From: Rhodococcus rhodochrous
GTDB taxonomy: Bacteria > Actinomycetota > Actinomycetes > Mycobacteriales > Mycobacteriaceae
Length of the DNA: 64,000 nucleotides
Assembly (NCBI RefSeq): GCF_014854695.1
Contig: NZ_CP027557.1
Coordinates: 372,001 to 436,000, forward strand
Direction of reading: 5' to 3'
Made by a program: the position numbers and the translations under genes. Of the stretch, positions 8,687 through 17,353 are shown in pieces; position 1 is the first letter of the stretch, and every line of letters starts with the position of its first letter. The notes beneath the pieces were generated by a model. That model had not been told where the DNA came from. It made no database searches and saw nothing but the letters and a program-made list of their open reading frames with translations.

Positions 8687-9793
8687 TCAGAGCTTGTCGA
8701 AACGCGGAATCAGATGTTCGGCAACGTTCTTCGCCTCGTCGATGAGCGGCCATCCGGCGAGGATGAGGGAGGTCAGTCCGGTCGCGTCGCGCAGGGTGCG
8801 CACGTGGCCGGTGATCTCGTCCGGGTCGCCGACATAGTAGACGGCCGACGATCCCGTGGCGAAGATGTCCAGCGGTGACCACGCGGTGATGCCCGCGTAG
8901 AGGCCGTCGCCGAGATACAGGTCCTCGGGTTCGGGCAGCTTGCCGGCATTGATGGTGTCGACCCAGCCCTGCCGCTGCGCGTCGCGCGCGGTGAAGGTCT
9001 TCAGATCCTGCTTGCCGTGCGTGCGGCGCCGAACCGCGTTGTCGAGCACGTCCTGGATCTGCTCGATGCCGGCCTTCTCGAACAGCGACCGGAACCGCTC
9101 GAGTGCCTCCTCCCGGTTCGGACGCACGATGACGCCGGACAGGGCGCCGAAGTCGGTGTACTCGCGGCCCTCTGCTGCAGCGGATTCGCGTGCGGCGGTG
9201 AACTTCTCCGCGACGAACGAGGTCTCGCGCAGCATGATCAGGTAGGCGTCGAGCACCTTGCCGGCGTTCTGCAGACCGGCGGGTGAGTCGCCCGTTCCCC
9301 ACAGCGGCACCGAGTGGTCTGCGGGAGCATCGATGCGCAGCGGGGTGTTCGGGAAGTTCGACGCGGTGCCCTCGGCATAGATACGCCGGAACTCCGCCCA
9401 GTACTTCTCGCCGAGCTCGTACCGACGGTCGTGCTCGACGTTCATGTCGTACTTGGTGAGGATGTTCTCCCGGCCGTTGACCGAGTTGATCATCAGGCGA
9501 CCACCGCTGAACGCGTCGAAGGTGAGGGCCTTCTCGGCGAGCAGTCGCGCGGGCGTCATGTTCGCGTAGATCGCGACGAGGAACTTCATCCGGCTGGTGT
9601 GCGCCGCAGCCCAGGTCGCCGAGATGAAGGGGTCGTTCGGCCAGGTCGCGACGAGCGCACCTTCGAAGCCGCCGTCGTCGATGGTCTTCGCGAGCTCGAT
9701 CTGCCGCTGCCCGTCCACCGGGTACAACCCGCCAGGGCTCCAGGGGTAGTCGCCGTCGGCCTGGGTGAGATACCAGAAGGTCTTGATGGGCAT
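8687..9793 (-). CDS. LLM-class flavin-dependent monooxygenase (SsuD-like)
   Basis: A 368-residue luciferase-like monooxygenase from ATG 9793. The barrel includes FLVAIYANMTPARLLAEKA and FDAFSGGRLMINSVNG, regions that bind reduced FMN in alkanesulfonate monooxygenases, and the protein is close to SsuD in length. It probably uses FMNH2 from a separate reductase to oxidise a sulfur- or nitrogen-containing substrate in the cytoplasm. Its ATG overlaps the TAA of thiM by one base (TAATG), and a sulfurtransferase gene lies upstream, so sulfur or thiazole metabolism is suggested. No flavin reductase is nearby. The exact substrate is not readable. Confidence 0.85.
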   Translation of the reverse strand: MPIKTFWYLTQADGDYPWSPGGLYPVDGQRQIELAKTIDDGGFEGALVATWPNDPFISATWAAAHTSRMKFLVAIYANMTPARLLAEKALTFDAFSGGRLMINSVNGRENILTKYDMNVEHDRRYELGEKYWAEFRRIYAEGTASNFPNTPLRIDAPADHSVPLWGTGDSPAGLQNAGKVLDAYLIMLRETSFVAEKFTAARESAAAEGREYTDFGALSGVIVRPNREEALERFRSLFEKAGIEQIQDVLDNAVRRRTHGKQDLKTFTARDAQRQGWVDTINAGKLPEPEDLYLGDGLYAGITAWSPLDIFATGSSAVYYVGDPDEITGHVRTLRDATGLTSLILAGWPLIDEAKNVAEHLIPRFDKL

Positions 9794-10638
9794 TACTTCG
9801 TGTCCTTCGAGGGGAGTTCGAACGGTTCGACGCGGGCGCGGGCGCGCAGCGTGTCGGCGTCCACGGCGAACAGGGCGTCGAGATAGGCGACGGCGAACGA
9901 ACCGGGGCCGGTGGAGTTCTCCTCGGCGATCTCGGACGCCACGGCGACGTGCGCGTGGGCCGCCGCGAGGCCGACGAGAGGGGTCTCCGCAACCGCGAGA
10001 TAGGCCGCGACGAGTCCGCCGAGGGAGCATCCGGTGGAGGTCACGCGCGGCAGCATCGCGCTGCCACCGGCGATGCGCAGTCCGACGATCCCACCGTCGC
10101 GGTTGCGTCCGACGAGGTAGTCGACGGGACCGGAGGCCGACACGGCGTCCGCGCGGTCGAGCAGTGCGAGCGCCGCGGGCACGGCGGCTGCGGCCTCGTC
10201 GGCGCTGTCGACGCCGCGCGTGTCACCACCCAGACCGGCCAGCGCGATGATCTCGGAGGCGTTGCCGCGGATCGCGGTGGGACGGAACTTCAGCAGGTCG
10301 GCGGCGAGCGAGGTGCGCCACGCCAGTCCGCCCACTCCCACGGGGTCGAGGACCCACGGGGTGCCGGCGTCGTGCGCGGCCTCGGCCGCGCGGGTGAAGG
10401 CCACCGAGGTCTCGTCGAAGGGGGTGCCGAGGTTGACGAGCACTCCACCGGCGATGCGCGCGAAATCACCTGCCTCGTGGGCGTTGTCGATGTGCGCGTT
10501 GCTGGCGCCCGCGGCGAGCAGCACGTTGGTGAGGAAGTTGGCCGAGACGATGTTGGTCAGCGAGTGCACCAGCGGCGTCTGCGCGCGCAGGGCGTCGAGG
10601 GTGACGGCGAGATCGTCGACGGTGGGGGTCGTGGTCAC
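9793..10638 (-). CDS. thiM: Hydroxyethylthiazole kinase
   Basis: A 281-residue ribokinase-like enzyme starting at GTG 10638 with AGGA upstream. Diagnostic features are PLVHSLTNIVSANFLTNVLLAAGA, GGVLVNLGT, WVLDPVGVG and the phosphate-binding VTSTGCSLGG with its catalytic Cys/Gly. It phosphorylates 4-methyl-5-(2-hydroxyethyl)thiazole with ATP, salvaging the thiazole half of thiamine. It is sandwiched between a sulfurtransferase (60 bp upstream) and a luciferase-like monooxygenase (1-bp overlap), an unusual partnership since thiM commonly sits with thiE or thiD. Confidence 0.93.
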   Translation of the reverse strand: MTTTPTVDDLAVTLDALRAQTPLVHSLTNIVSANFLTNVLLAAGASNAHIDNAHEAGDFARIAGGVLVNLGTPFDETSVAFTRAAEAAHDAGTPWVLDPVGVGGLAWRTSLAADLLKFRPTAIRGNASEIIALAGLGGDTRGVDSADEAAAAVPAALALLDRADAVSASGPVDYLVGRNRDGGIVGLRIAGGSAMLPRVTSTGCSLGGLVAAYLAVAETPLVGLAAAHAHVAVASEIAEENSTGPGSFAVAYLDALFAVDADTLRARARVEPFELPSKDTK

Positions 10639-10698
10639 GGAAGATCCTGTCGGGAAGGAGGGGAGGGGACGAAACGGGTCAGGATCGCGGACATCGCA

Positions 10699-11595
10699 TC
10701 ATGCGTCGCCCTTCCCTTCTCCGAGTGTCCGCATGGGGAGTGCGGGGTCGGCCGTCCACTCCTCGAGGGATCCGTCGTAGACGGCGATGTCGTCGTGGCC
10801 CGTCCGGACCAGTGCGAGCGCCACCAGGCACGCCGAGACGCCGCCGCCGCAGTAGAGGATCAGAGGCCGGGAGGTATCGGCGAGGGCTTGGTCGGCCGAC
10901 TCGGCGATCCGCTCGGTGCTCCGCAGGACGCCGTCGGCGAGCAGGCTCTTGGCCGGTAGGTTCCGGCTCCCGCTGATGTGCCCGCGGCGCGCGTAACGAG
11001 TGGTGGCGGTGCCTGCGAACTGCTCGGCGTCGAGCGCGCAGACGAGGGTGCCCGGTGCATCGCCGGACACCACGGCGAGCACGTCGTCGCGATCGCGCCA
11101 CAGGCCGTGGTCGGGCAACCCGGTCCGGGATGTGGTGGCGCGGCGCTCGGCGGCGTCACCGGTCTCCACGGGTAGGTCGAGCGCGGTCCAGCGGGCGAAG
11201 CCGCCGTCGAGGACGCGGGCGGAGACACCGATGTTGCGCAGCATCCACCACAGCCGGGACGCCCAGGTCATGCCGCCGTCGTCGTAGATCACGAGGTCGG
11301 TCTCGGGGGCCACGCCGAGTTCGGCCAGGGCCGCCGCGAGGGCGTCGGGGGTGGGGCGGGAGAAGTGCAGGTCGGTGTCGGGGGCGCTGAATCCGCCGAG
11401 TAGGTCGGCGTGCACGGATCCCGGGATGTGCGCGGCGCGCCAGGTCGCGTAGCCGGATTCCGGTCGGTAGTCGCCGTCGAAACGGGGCTTCGGAAAGGTG
11501 ACCGTGGCGTGCAGGACCGTGTGGGCGCCGGGGTCGCTCGAGAGCTCTTCGGCGCTGATCAGCACCTGTTCGTCCCGGAATGCCGCCTCGGTCAC
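10699..11595 (-). CDS. Two-domain sulfurtransferase (mercaptopyruvate sulfurtransferase-like)
   Basis: A 298-residue tandem rhodanese from GTG 11595, with GAGAGGA upstream. The N-terminal non-catalytic domain carries AHIPGSVHADLLG and LVIYDDGG; the C-terminal domain carries RRGHISGSRNLPAKSL and the active loop CGGGVSA with Cys249. A CG-x-GV loop is typical of mercaptopyruvate rather than thiosulfate sulfurtransferases. The persulfide formed on Cys249 would be passed to an acceptor in the cytoplasm. It leads an operon with thiM and the monooxygenase and is divergent from a GntR gene. The longer frame upstream to 11829 overlaps that promoter and is rejected. Confidence 0.88.
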   Translation of the reverse strand: MTEAAFRDEQVLISAEELSSDPGAHTVLHATVTFPKPRFDGDYRPESGYATWRAAHIPGSVHADLLGGFSAPDTDLHFSRPTPDALAAALAELGVAPETDLVIYDDGGMTWASRLWWMLRNIGVSARVLDGGFARWTALDLPVETGDAAERRATTSRTGLPDHGLWRDRDDVLAVVSGDAPGTLVCALDAEQFAGTATTRYARRGHISGSRNLPAKSLLADGVLRSTERIAESADQALADTSRPLILYCGGGVSACLVALALVRTGHDDIAVYDGSLEEWTADPALPMRTLGEGKGDA

Positions 11596-11643
11596 GCGTT
11601 GGGTCCTCTCGTCGTGTTCGAGGAGCGACGCTAAACGACGAAT

Positions 11644-11669
11644 AACGTATACGCAAGTATTCGTACGTT
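11644..11669. promoter_or_regulatory. Inverted repeat in the sulfurtransferase/GntR divergent promoter
   Basis: AACGTA (11644-11649) and TACGTT (11664-11669) flank an AT-rich core (TACGCAAGTATTCG) in the only AT-rich stretch between the divergent genes. This is a plausible operator for the adjacent FCD-type GntR regulator. Confidence 0.45.
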
Positions 11670-11719
11670 GACGGTGGCATAATCGGCGCACGTGAACGGC
11701 ACGCCTACGGAGGGTGTAG

Positions 11720-12409
11720 ATGACCGAGCAGGACGCGACGGCCGAGCTGGAGAGCTCTCTTCTCGTCGAATCGCCCACCGGGCGCGACGACCAGACCTCC
11801 AAGCAGTACCTGCGCCTGCGCTCGGACATCCTCGCGGGGAAGTTCCCGCGCGGCGCCGCTCTGCACGAGACCCAGCTCAGCGAGACCTACGGGGCGTCAC
11901 GCACCCCGATCCGTGAGGCGCTCAACTGGCTCGCGCACGACGGTCTGCTCGAGCGGGCGAGTCGCGGCTTCCGGGTGCGTTCGGGCACCCCCGAGGACGT
12001 CATCGAGATCTATGCGGCGCGCGTCGCGCTCGAATCCGAGGCGGCCGGCGCCGCGGCGATCCGGCACACTGATCTCGACATGGCCCGGCTCGAGCGGCTG
12101 CACGATTCGTGCTGCTCCGCCACCGACGACGCCGCGGTGCGCATCGGGAATTTCCGGTTCCACGAGGCGTTGTGGCAGGCCGCGCACAACTCGACGATCA
12201 TGGCGTTGCTCGTGCGGCTGACCACTCAGCTGCGGATCTACGACTCCGGGCCGCCGTCCAACTACGGCGAGCCCGATCTGCTCAACCGGGAGCACGCGCA
12301 GATCCTCGACGCGTTGCGGGCGCGGAACGAGTCCGCGGCCCGCGAGCACATGCGTGCTCATCTCGAGCGCAGCCGCGAGCAGCGCATCCGTCTCTTCGCC
12401 CGCGGCTGA
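11720..12409 (+). CDS. GntR-family regulator, FCD subfamily
   Basis: A 229-residue protein starting at ATG 11720 with GGAGGG upstream. The winged helix occupies residues 27-95 (LRSDILAGKFPRG, LSETYGASRTPIREALNWLA). The C-terminal FCD domain holds metal/ligand-binding residues along FRFHEALWQAAHN and LLNREHAQILDAL (His in each). It is divergent from the sulfurtransferase-thiM-monooxygenase operon, with an inverted repeat in between, so it very likely controls that operon. FCD domains usually bind small carboxylic acids with a divalent metal; the effector here is unknown. Confidence 0.88.
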   Translation: MTEQDATAELESSLLVESPTGRDDQTSKQYLRLRSDILAGKFPRGAALHETQLSETYGASRTPIREALNWLAHDGLLERASRGFRVRSGTPEDVIEIYAARVALESEAAGAAAIRHTDLDMARLERLHDSCCSATDDAAVRIGNFRFHEALWQAAHNSTIMALLVRLTTQLRIYDSGPPSNYGEPDLLNREHAQILDALRARNESAAREHMRAHLERSREQRIRLFARG

Positions 12410-12413
12410 GCCC

Positions 12414-13061
12414 TCACTCCTGATCGAACGTGTCGAGGTCGCCGGCGAGAATCCGGTAGAGGGATTTCTTGGCTTCGATGAGGACCGCGTGTGCCGCGGC
12501 GACCTCGGCGTCGGAACCGCTCATGGCGACCGACCGAGTCGCGACCTGCAGTTCGCGCAGTGCGAGTCGCAGGTCCGGGGCGTCGGAATCGGGATCGTGA
12601 CCGGCGAAGGGGTCGATGAGTTCGTTCCCCGGATCGTCGATGTACGTGCGGCCCGCATCCGTCAGTGAGACGAGCTTGCGTCCGCCCTCCTTCTCGACCG
12701 TGACGAGTCCTTCGTCCTCGAGCTGGGAGATCGTCGGATAGATCGCGCCGGGGCTGGGGCGCCAGGCGCCGCCCGTCCGTTCTGCGATCGCTTCCATGAG
12801 CTGGTAGCCGTGCATCGGCTCGGTGCCGAGCAGGCGCAGGACTGCCGCGCGGACGTCGCCTCGTTGTGCTCGGCCGCGTCGTCCTCCTCGCGGGCCTCCG
12901 CGTCCCCGTCCGCCGCCATCGCGGTGCGGGCGGAAGCCGGGTTCGTCGTCGTGCGGATGGTGTCCGCGACGGCGGGGTCCGTCGGCACGGAACGGGCCAC
13001 CGGGGAGATTTCGATCGTGCATGGCGCGGCGACGGCCGCGGGGATGTTCGTGGGTTCGCAT
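12414..13061 (-). CDS. PadR-family transcriptional regulator
   Basis: A 215-residue protein starting at ATG 13061 with AAGGAGA upstream. The N-terminal 65 residues are rich in Arg, Gly and His (low complexity, disordered). The PadR winged helix then reads DVRAAVLRLLGTEPMHGYQLMEAI and WRPSPGAIYPTISQLEDEGLV, followed by a helical dimerisation tail. PadR proteins repress exporters or catabolic genes and release DNA on ligand binding. It is divergent from dnaX; three CGATA repeats and a CGATATATCG palindrome lie just upstream of its own start, consistent with autoregulation. Confidence 0.88.
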   Translation of the reverse strand: MRTHEHPRGRRRAMHDRNLPGGPFRADGPRRRGHHPHDDEPGFRPHRDGGGRGRGGPRGGRRGRAQRGDVRAAVLRLLGTEPMHGYQLMEAIAERTGGAWRPSPGAIYPTISQLEDEGLVTVEKEGGRKLVSLTDAGRTYIDDPGNELIDPFAGHDPDSDAPDLRLALRELQVATRSVAMSGSDAEVAAAHAVLIEAKKSLYRILAGDLDTFDQE

Positions 13062-13081
13062 CTGTGCGTCTCCTTCTTTGT

Positions 13082-13112
13082 CGATACGATCACGATAGAT
13101 CTCGATATATCG
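13082..13112. promoter_or_regulatory. CGATA direct repeats and CGATATATCG palindrome upstream of padR
   Basis: CGATA occurs at 13082, 13093 and 13103, spaced 11 and 10 bp (one helical turn), and the last copy is half of the perfect palindrome CGATATATCG (13103-13112). The stretch is AT-rich against a GC-rich background. It is a likely PadR operator overlapping the padR promoter. Confidence 0.5.
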
Positions 13113-13192
13113 TTAACGCAAGAGTGGTCTCGGCCACAAATGTCGACGGACCGACCTCCGTGCATGTCGGGAGCCGCCGGTACGCTCGGCGC

Positions 13193-15442
13193 GTGGCTCT
13201 GTACCGGAAGTATCGACCTGCGACCTTCGCGGAGGTGGTGGGGCAGGAGCACGTCACCGTGCCCCTCAGCACGGCGCTCGACACGGGCCGCATCAACCAC
13301 GCCTACCTGTTCTCGGGTCCTCGTGGATGCGGCAAGACGTCCTCGGCCCGAATTCTCGCCCGCTCGCTCAACTGCGAGACCGGCCCCACGTCCACGCCGT
13401 GTGGAACGTGCCGGTCGTGCGTGTCGCTCGGCCCGGGCGGTGGAGGCAACCTCGACGTCACCGAACTCGATGCCGCGAGCCACGGCGGTGTCGACGACAC
13501 CCGCGAACTCCGCGACCGCGCGTTCTACGCTCCGGCCGAGTCGCGCTACCGCATCTTCATCATCGACGAGGCGCACATGGTCACCACGCAGGGCTTCAAC
13601 GCCCTGCTCAAGATCGTGGAGGAGCCGCCGGAGCACCTCATCTTCGTCTTCGCGACCACCGAGCCCGAGAAGGTGCTGCCCACCATCCGGTCGCGCACGC
13701 ACCACTATCCCTTCCGGCTCCTCGCTCCCACGGCGATGCGGGGTCTGCTCGAGCAGATCTGCGGCCAGGAGAACGTGCCGGTCGAGGACGCGGTCTATCC
13801 GCTGGTCATCCGTGCCGGCGGTGGATCCCCCCGCGACTCGCTGTCGGTGATGGACCAACTCCTCGCCGGTGCCGGCCCCGAGGGCGTCACCTACGAACGC
13901 GCTCTGTCGCTGCTCGGCGTCACCGATGTCGCGCTCATCGACGAGGCCGTCGATTCGCTCGCGGCCGGCGACGGCGCGGCGCTGTTCGGCACCGTCGAGA
14001 AGGTCATGGACGCCGGGCACGACCCGCGTCGCTTCGCCGTCGACCTCCTCGAACGTCTCCGCGACCTCATCCTCATGAAGTCCGTCCCCGACGCCGCCGA
14101 GCGCGGACTCGTCGACGCACCCGGCGACGTCCTCGAGCGGATGCGCGACGAAGCGACCCGCCTGGGCCCGGCCACCCTCACCCGCTACGCCGAGATCGTG
14201 CACGCCGGGCTCGGTGAGATGCGCGGGGCGACGTCGCCGCGTCTGCTGCTCGAGGTGATGTGCGCGCGCATGCTGCTCCCCGCGGCGTCCGACGCGGAAA
14301 CGGCTGTCCTGCAGCGCCTCGAACGACTCGAGCAGGGCATCGTCGCAGCCCCGGCGGGAGGTGCCGCGCCGAAGCCGGTAGCGGCACCCGCCGCGCCGCC
14401 CATCTCGCCCGACGAACCCGCGGCACGTTTCCAGCGTCCCTCCCAGCGCCGCGCAGCGGAGGCGGCGCCTGCCGCACCGTCCAACGAGACTGCTCAGCCT
14501 CGCGAGACTGCTCAGCCGCAGCCGGAAGTGCCTGCTCAGCAGGCCCCTGTCCAGCAACCCCCTGCCCAGCAGGCGCCGGTGCAGCCCGAACCGGCCCAGC
14601 CGGCACCGGCCCCGACACCGCCTCCCGCAGCAACGCAACCTCCCGCCGTCCCGGAGGTGCCGCAGCCGCAGAGCGCGCCCGACGAGGTTGTCGCGCAGGA
14701 GGTTCCGCCGCCCGCGCCCCAGGAACCGGCCACTCCCGAACCCGAGCCCGAACCCGCCCGCGCGACAGGCGGTCCCGACGCGGCCCAGATGCGGGGTGTG
14801 TGGTCGGAGGTCCGTGCGAAGGTCCGCGAACGCAGCCGCACCGTCGAGGTGATGCTCTCGGGCGCCACCGTGCGGTCGGTCGACGGCACCCGGGTCGTGC
14901 TCGTGCACGACTCCGCTCCGCTCGCGAAGCGACTCGCCGACGCGCGCAATGCCACGGTCATCGCCGATGCGCTGAAGGCGGTCTTCGGTGGAGAGTTCGA
15001 GGTCACCTGCGTCCACGGCTCCGCTGCTGCGGAGGCACCTGTCAGAACCCCGGCGCCCGAGAAGAATTCGCGTCCGGCGGGTCAACCGCGTTTCTCCCGG
15101 CCGAGCCAGGCGAAGAATGCCACGCCGCCCGCACCCGTCGAAGCCCCCGCTGCGCCGCAGCGACCGGCAGCCGCACCGTCGGCTGCCCCGACGTTCACAC
15201 GCCCGTCCGCGGAGAGCGTCGACGACATCCCGCCGCCCGAGGCTCCCGATCTTCCCGACGATCCGGGCCCCGGCTACGACGCCCCGCCGCCCGACCCGTC
15301 GCAGATGACGGAGGCGGACGTCGAGGAGATGTTCGCCGAGGCCGCCACGCCCGGCGACCCGTCGACGCGCCGCGATCCGGAGGAAGTCGCGATCGAGCTG
15401 CTCAAGGACGTGCTGGGAGCGAAACCGCTCGACGAGAAGTAG
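13193..15442 (+). CDS. dnaX: DNA polymerase III subunit gamma/tau
   Basis: A 749-residue clamp-loader ATPase beginning at GTG 13193 (ALYRKYRPATFAEVVGQEHV). Walker A is GPRGCGKTS (residues 42-50), the zinc site uses Cys61, Cys70, Cys73 and Cys76, and Walker B is IFIIDEAHM with Asp125 and Glu126. After the AAA+ and lid domains comes a very long Pro/Ala/Gln-rich linker (about 385-530) and tau-like C-terminal domains. It loads the sliding clamp and couples polymerase to helicase. It is longer than the mycobacterial protein because of the linker. No obvious slippery sequence for a gamma form was seen. Confidence 0.95.
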   Translation: MALYRKYRPATFAEVVGQEHVTVPLSTALDTGRINHAYLFSGPRGCGKTSSARILARSLNCETGPTSTPCGTCRSCVSLGPGGGGNLDVTELDAASHGGVDDTRELRDRAFYAPAESRYRIFIIDEAHMVTTQGFNALLKIVEEPPEHLIFVFATTEPEKVLPTIRSRTHHYPFRLLAPTAMRGLLEQICGQENVPVEDAVYPLVIRAGGGSPRDSLSVMDQLLAGAGPEGVTYERALSLLGVTDVALIDEAVDSLAAGDGAALFGTVEKVMDAGHDPRRFAVDLLERLRDLILMKSVPDAAERGLVDAPGDVLERMRDEATRLGPATLTRYAEIVHAGLGEMRGATSPRLLLEVMCARMLLPAASDAETAVLQRLERLEQGIVAAPAGGAAPKPVAAPAAPPISPDEPAARFQRPSQRRAAEAAPAAPSNETAQPRETAQPQPEVPAQQAPVQQPPAQQAPVQPEPAQPAPAPTPPPAATQPPAVPEVPQPQSAPDEVVAQEVPPPAPQEPATPEPEPEPARATGGPDAAQMRGVWSEVRAKVRERSRTVEVMLSGATVRSVDGTRVVLVHDSAPLAKRLADARNATVIADALKAVFGGEFEVTCVHGSAAAEAPVRTPAPEKNSRPAGQPRFSRPSQAKNATPPAPVEAPAAPQRPAAAPSAAPTFTRPSAESVDDIPPPEAPDLPDDPGPGYDAPPPDPSQMTEADVEEMFAEAATPGDPSTRRDPEEVAIELLKDVLGAKPLDEK

Positions 15443-15474
15443 TCCCGGGCCCCTGGTGTTGCCGACGAGCGATG

Positions 15475-16551
15475 TCAGCTCTGCGCGGTGTCTCCGTCGG
15501 CGCGGTCCGTCGTGAGTTCGTCCCAGGTCGCATCGACCGCGTCGGCGAGTTCGCTGTCGGTAGGCACGAGTTCGCGGATGGGTTCGGGCAGGGTGTCGTA
15601 GGTGTAGTTCGCAACCGCCAAGGGAGCGGTCGTGCCCGCGAGCGAATAGCGCACGACGTTGTCGTTGCGCCCCGCGCACAGCAGGATCCCGATGGTCGGT
15701 GCGTGCCGATCCGCGACTCGCAGGTTTGCGTCCACCCAGGAGACGTAGAAACCGAGTTTGCCGGCGTATTCGGGCTCGAACCGGCCGATCTTGAGCTCGA
15801 CCACCACGAAGCGCGACTGAATCCAGTTGAAGAAGAGCAGGTCGATGTAGAAGTCGTCGTGGTCGACGGTGAAGTGGTACTGGCGGCCGACGAACGCGAA
15901 CCCGTGCCCCAGTTCGAGGAGTACCTGTTCGAGGCGTGTCATCAGTGCCGCTTCGAGTTCTCGTTCCGCGGCCCGCTCGTCGAGATCGAGGAAATCGAAG
16001 ATGTACGGGTCGCGGACGAGTTGCTGTGCGAGGTCGGAGTCCTGTGGAAGAAGTTGGTCCGGAAAATTCGACGGCGCGGCACCTACACGGCGATGTAACT
16101 GCCCGGCGATCTGATGGGTCAGAACGTGACGCGACCACCCGTGTTCTGCTGCGCGCGCGGCGTACCAGTCGCGAAGCTCTCGGTTGTCGAGCTTGTCCAG
16201 AAGTACCGTCACATGTCCCCATGGCAATTGTGCAACAGGCTGTTGCACTATTTCCTGGGGCCAGGCGTCCGCGAAGGACCGCATGTAGAAGAGATTGCGG
16301 CGTGAGAGACCGCGCATGTGTGGAAACTCGGAGCGCAGGTCCCTGGCCAGTTGGTCGACGACCTTCGATCCCCAGCCGTGTACACGTTGACGCTCGAGAA
16401 GGGAGTGCCCGAGCGTCCAATACAGGATCAGCAGTTCGGTATTCGCGGCGCGTGTAGCCCGTAGACGCGCTCGACGAACCTGTGCTTCGAGTTCGTCCAG
16501 GAATTGCGGATAGTCCTCGGGAAGCCCGACGGTCTTTTCGGTCACGGCCAC
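15475..16551 (-). CDS. DUF1016 (YhcG) family PD-(D/E)XK nuclease
   Basis: About 358 residues. The N-terminal helical part includes ILYWTLGHSLLERQ, LARDLRSEFPHMRGLSRRNLFYMRSFADAWP and QLPWGHVTVLLDKL; the C-terminal nuclease domain has FYIDLLFFNWIQSRFVVVELKIGRFEPEYAGKL in outline, with the D...E-x-K catalytic pattern. The family is widespread in accessory regions and often accompanies restriction or mobile loci, but here no partner gene is adjacent. The start is uncertain: GTG 16551 has GAGGG 6 bp upstream, while GTG 16545 and ATG 16626 are alternatives. It converges on dnaX and looks inserted. Confidence 0.85.
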   Translation of the reverse strand: MAVTEKTVGLPEDYPQFLDELEAQVRRARLRATRAANTELLILYWTLGHSLLERQRVHGWGSKVVDQLARDLRSEFPHMRGLSRRNLFYMRSFADAWPQEIVQQPVAQLPWGHVTVLLDKLDNRELRDWYAARAAEHGWSRHVLTHQIAGQLHRRVGAAPSNFPDQLLPQDSDLAQQLVRDPYIFDFLDLDERAAERELEAALMTRLEQVLLELGHGFAFVGRQYHFTVDHDDFYIDLLFFNWIQSRFVVVELKIGRFEPEYAGKLGFYVSWVDANLRVADRHAPTIGILLCAGRNDNVVRYSLAGTTAPLAVANYTYDTLPEPIRELVPTDSELADAVDATWDELTTDRADGDTAQS

Positions 16552-16675
16552 ATGGTGCCCTCGGGATACGACAGAAATACGAATGCCGCCCTCGTCATGG
16601 CCGGCAATCGAAGGGTGCCGTCGCATCGCGGTCACCCGGCGGTTCGTATCTGCTGCCGACGGGTATCGCCTCATC

Positions 16676-17254
16676 ATGAACCTGCACGAACTCCTGCGCG
16701 CCGTCGAATCCTTCGACGCTGTGGATCGGCCCGCCGAGCGCATCGCGCAGCGCATACGGCGAGTCCTCGACGGCTCCGTCGTCGACGACCTGCTCCGAGG
16801 TTCCTGGCTCGGACATCCCGTCCATCCGCTCCTCGTCACCGTCCCGATCGGGTCGTGGGTGTCCGCGGCGGCGTTGGACGCGCTGCCCGGGCAGCGCACC
16901 GCGTCCCGGCGACTCGTCGCGTTGGGACTGGGCGCGGCCGTCCCGACGATCGTCACCGGATACACCGACTTCTCCACCCTGGAGGATGCCCCTCAGCGCA
17001 GGGTCGGCGCGGTGCACGCCGTGTCCAACGCGATCGGGGTGATCTGCATGGCGACGTCCTATCGCGCGCGACGTGCCCGTCACGACCGGGCGGGAACGAT
17101 ATGGACTTTGATCGGTCTCGGCGCCGTCGGTGTCGGTGGTGCCCTCGGTGGCCATCTCTCCTACGCCCAGGGTGGCGGAGTGTATCGGTGGCAGCGACCG
17201 TCCGAGAGTGTCGATCTTGCAGCCGAACTCGAGGACATCGGCGCGAGGAGCTGA
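16676..17254 (+). CDS. DUF2231 membrane protein
   Basis: A 192-residue protein from ATG 16676. It has a soluble N-terminal helix region followed by four hydrophobic segments; the family hallmark SWLGHPVHPLLVTVPIGSW is at residues 43-61. DUF2231 proteins are small integral membrane proteins of unknown function, some with heme-like histidines (two His here in GHPVHP, one in AVHAVSNA, one in GGHLSY). It is divergent from the DUF1016 nuclease and followed by a nested palindrome. Confidence 0.8.
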   Translation: MNLHELLRAVESFDAVDRPAERIAQRIRRVLDGSVVDDLLRGSWLGHPVHPLLVTVPIGSWVSAAALDALPGQRTASRRLVALGLGAAVPTIVTGYTDFSTLEDAPQRRVGAVHAVSNAIGVICMATSYRARRARHDRAGTIWTLIGLGAVGVGGALGGHLSYAQGGGVYRWQRPSESVDLAAELEDIGARS

Positions 17255-17266
17255 GCGTTCGTCCCC

Positions 17267-17350
17267 GAGGTTCACAACCCACAGATGAGGCTCACAACCC
17301 TGATGGTCGACCACCGGGGTTGTGAGCCTCGTTTCTCGGTTGTGGACCTC
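17267..17350. terminator. Nested double palindrome after the DUF2231 gene (terminator-like repeat, copy 2)
   Basis: Outer pair GAGGTTCACAACCC (17267-17280) with GGTTGTGGACCTC (17338-17350); inner pair GAGGCTCACAACCC (17287-17300) with GGGTTGTGAGCCTC (17317-17330), followed by GTTTCT. Architecture and sequence match the element after aspC at 5568-5646. It ends the DUF2231 transcript and faces the end of the RidA gene. Confidence 0.7.
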
Positions 17351-17353
17351 CGT

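Noticed and set aside
13193-15442. Programmed frameshift producing gamma in dnaX
   Set aside because: No A-AAA-AAG type slippery heptamer or following stem was seen at a suitable place; the GC-rich sequence makes it unlikely.
12662-16420. A 1252-codon open frame on the minus strand across dnaX
   Set aside because: It is the antisense shadow of dnaX and neighbours; composition is Arg/Gly low-complexity and no domain is readable.
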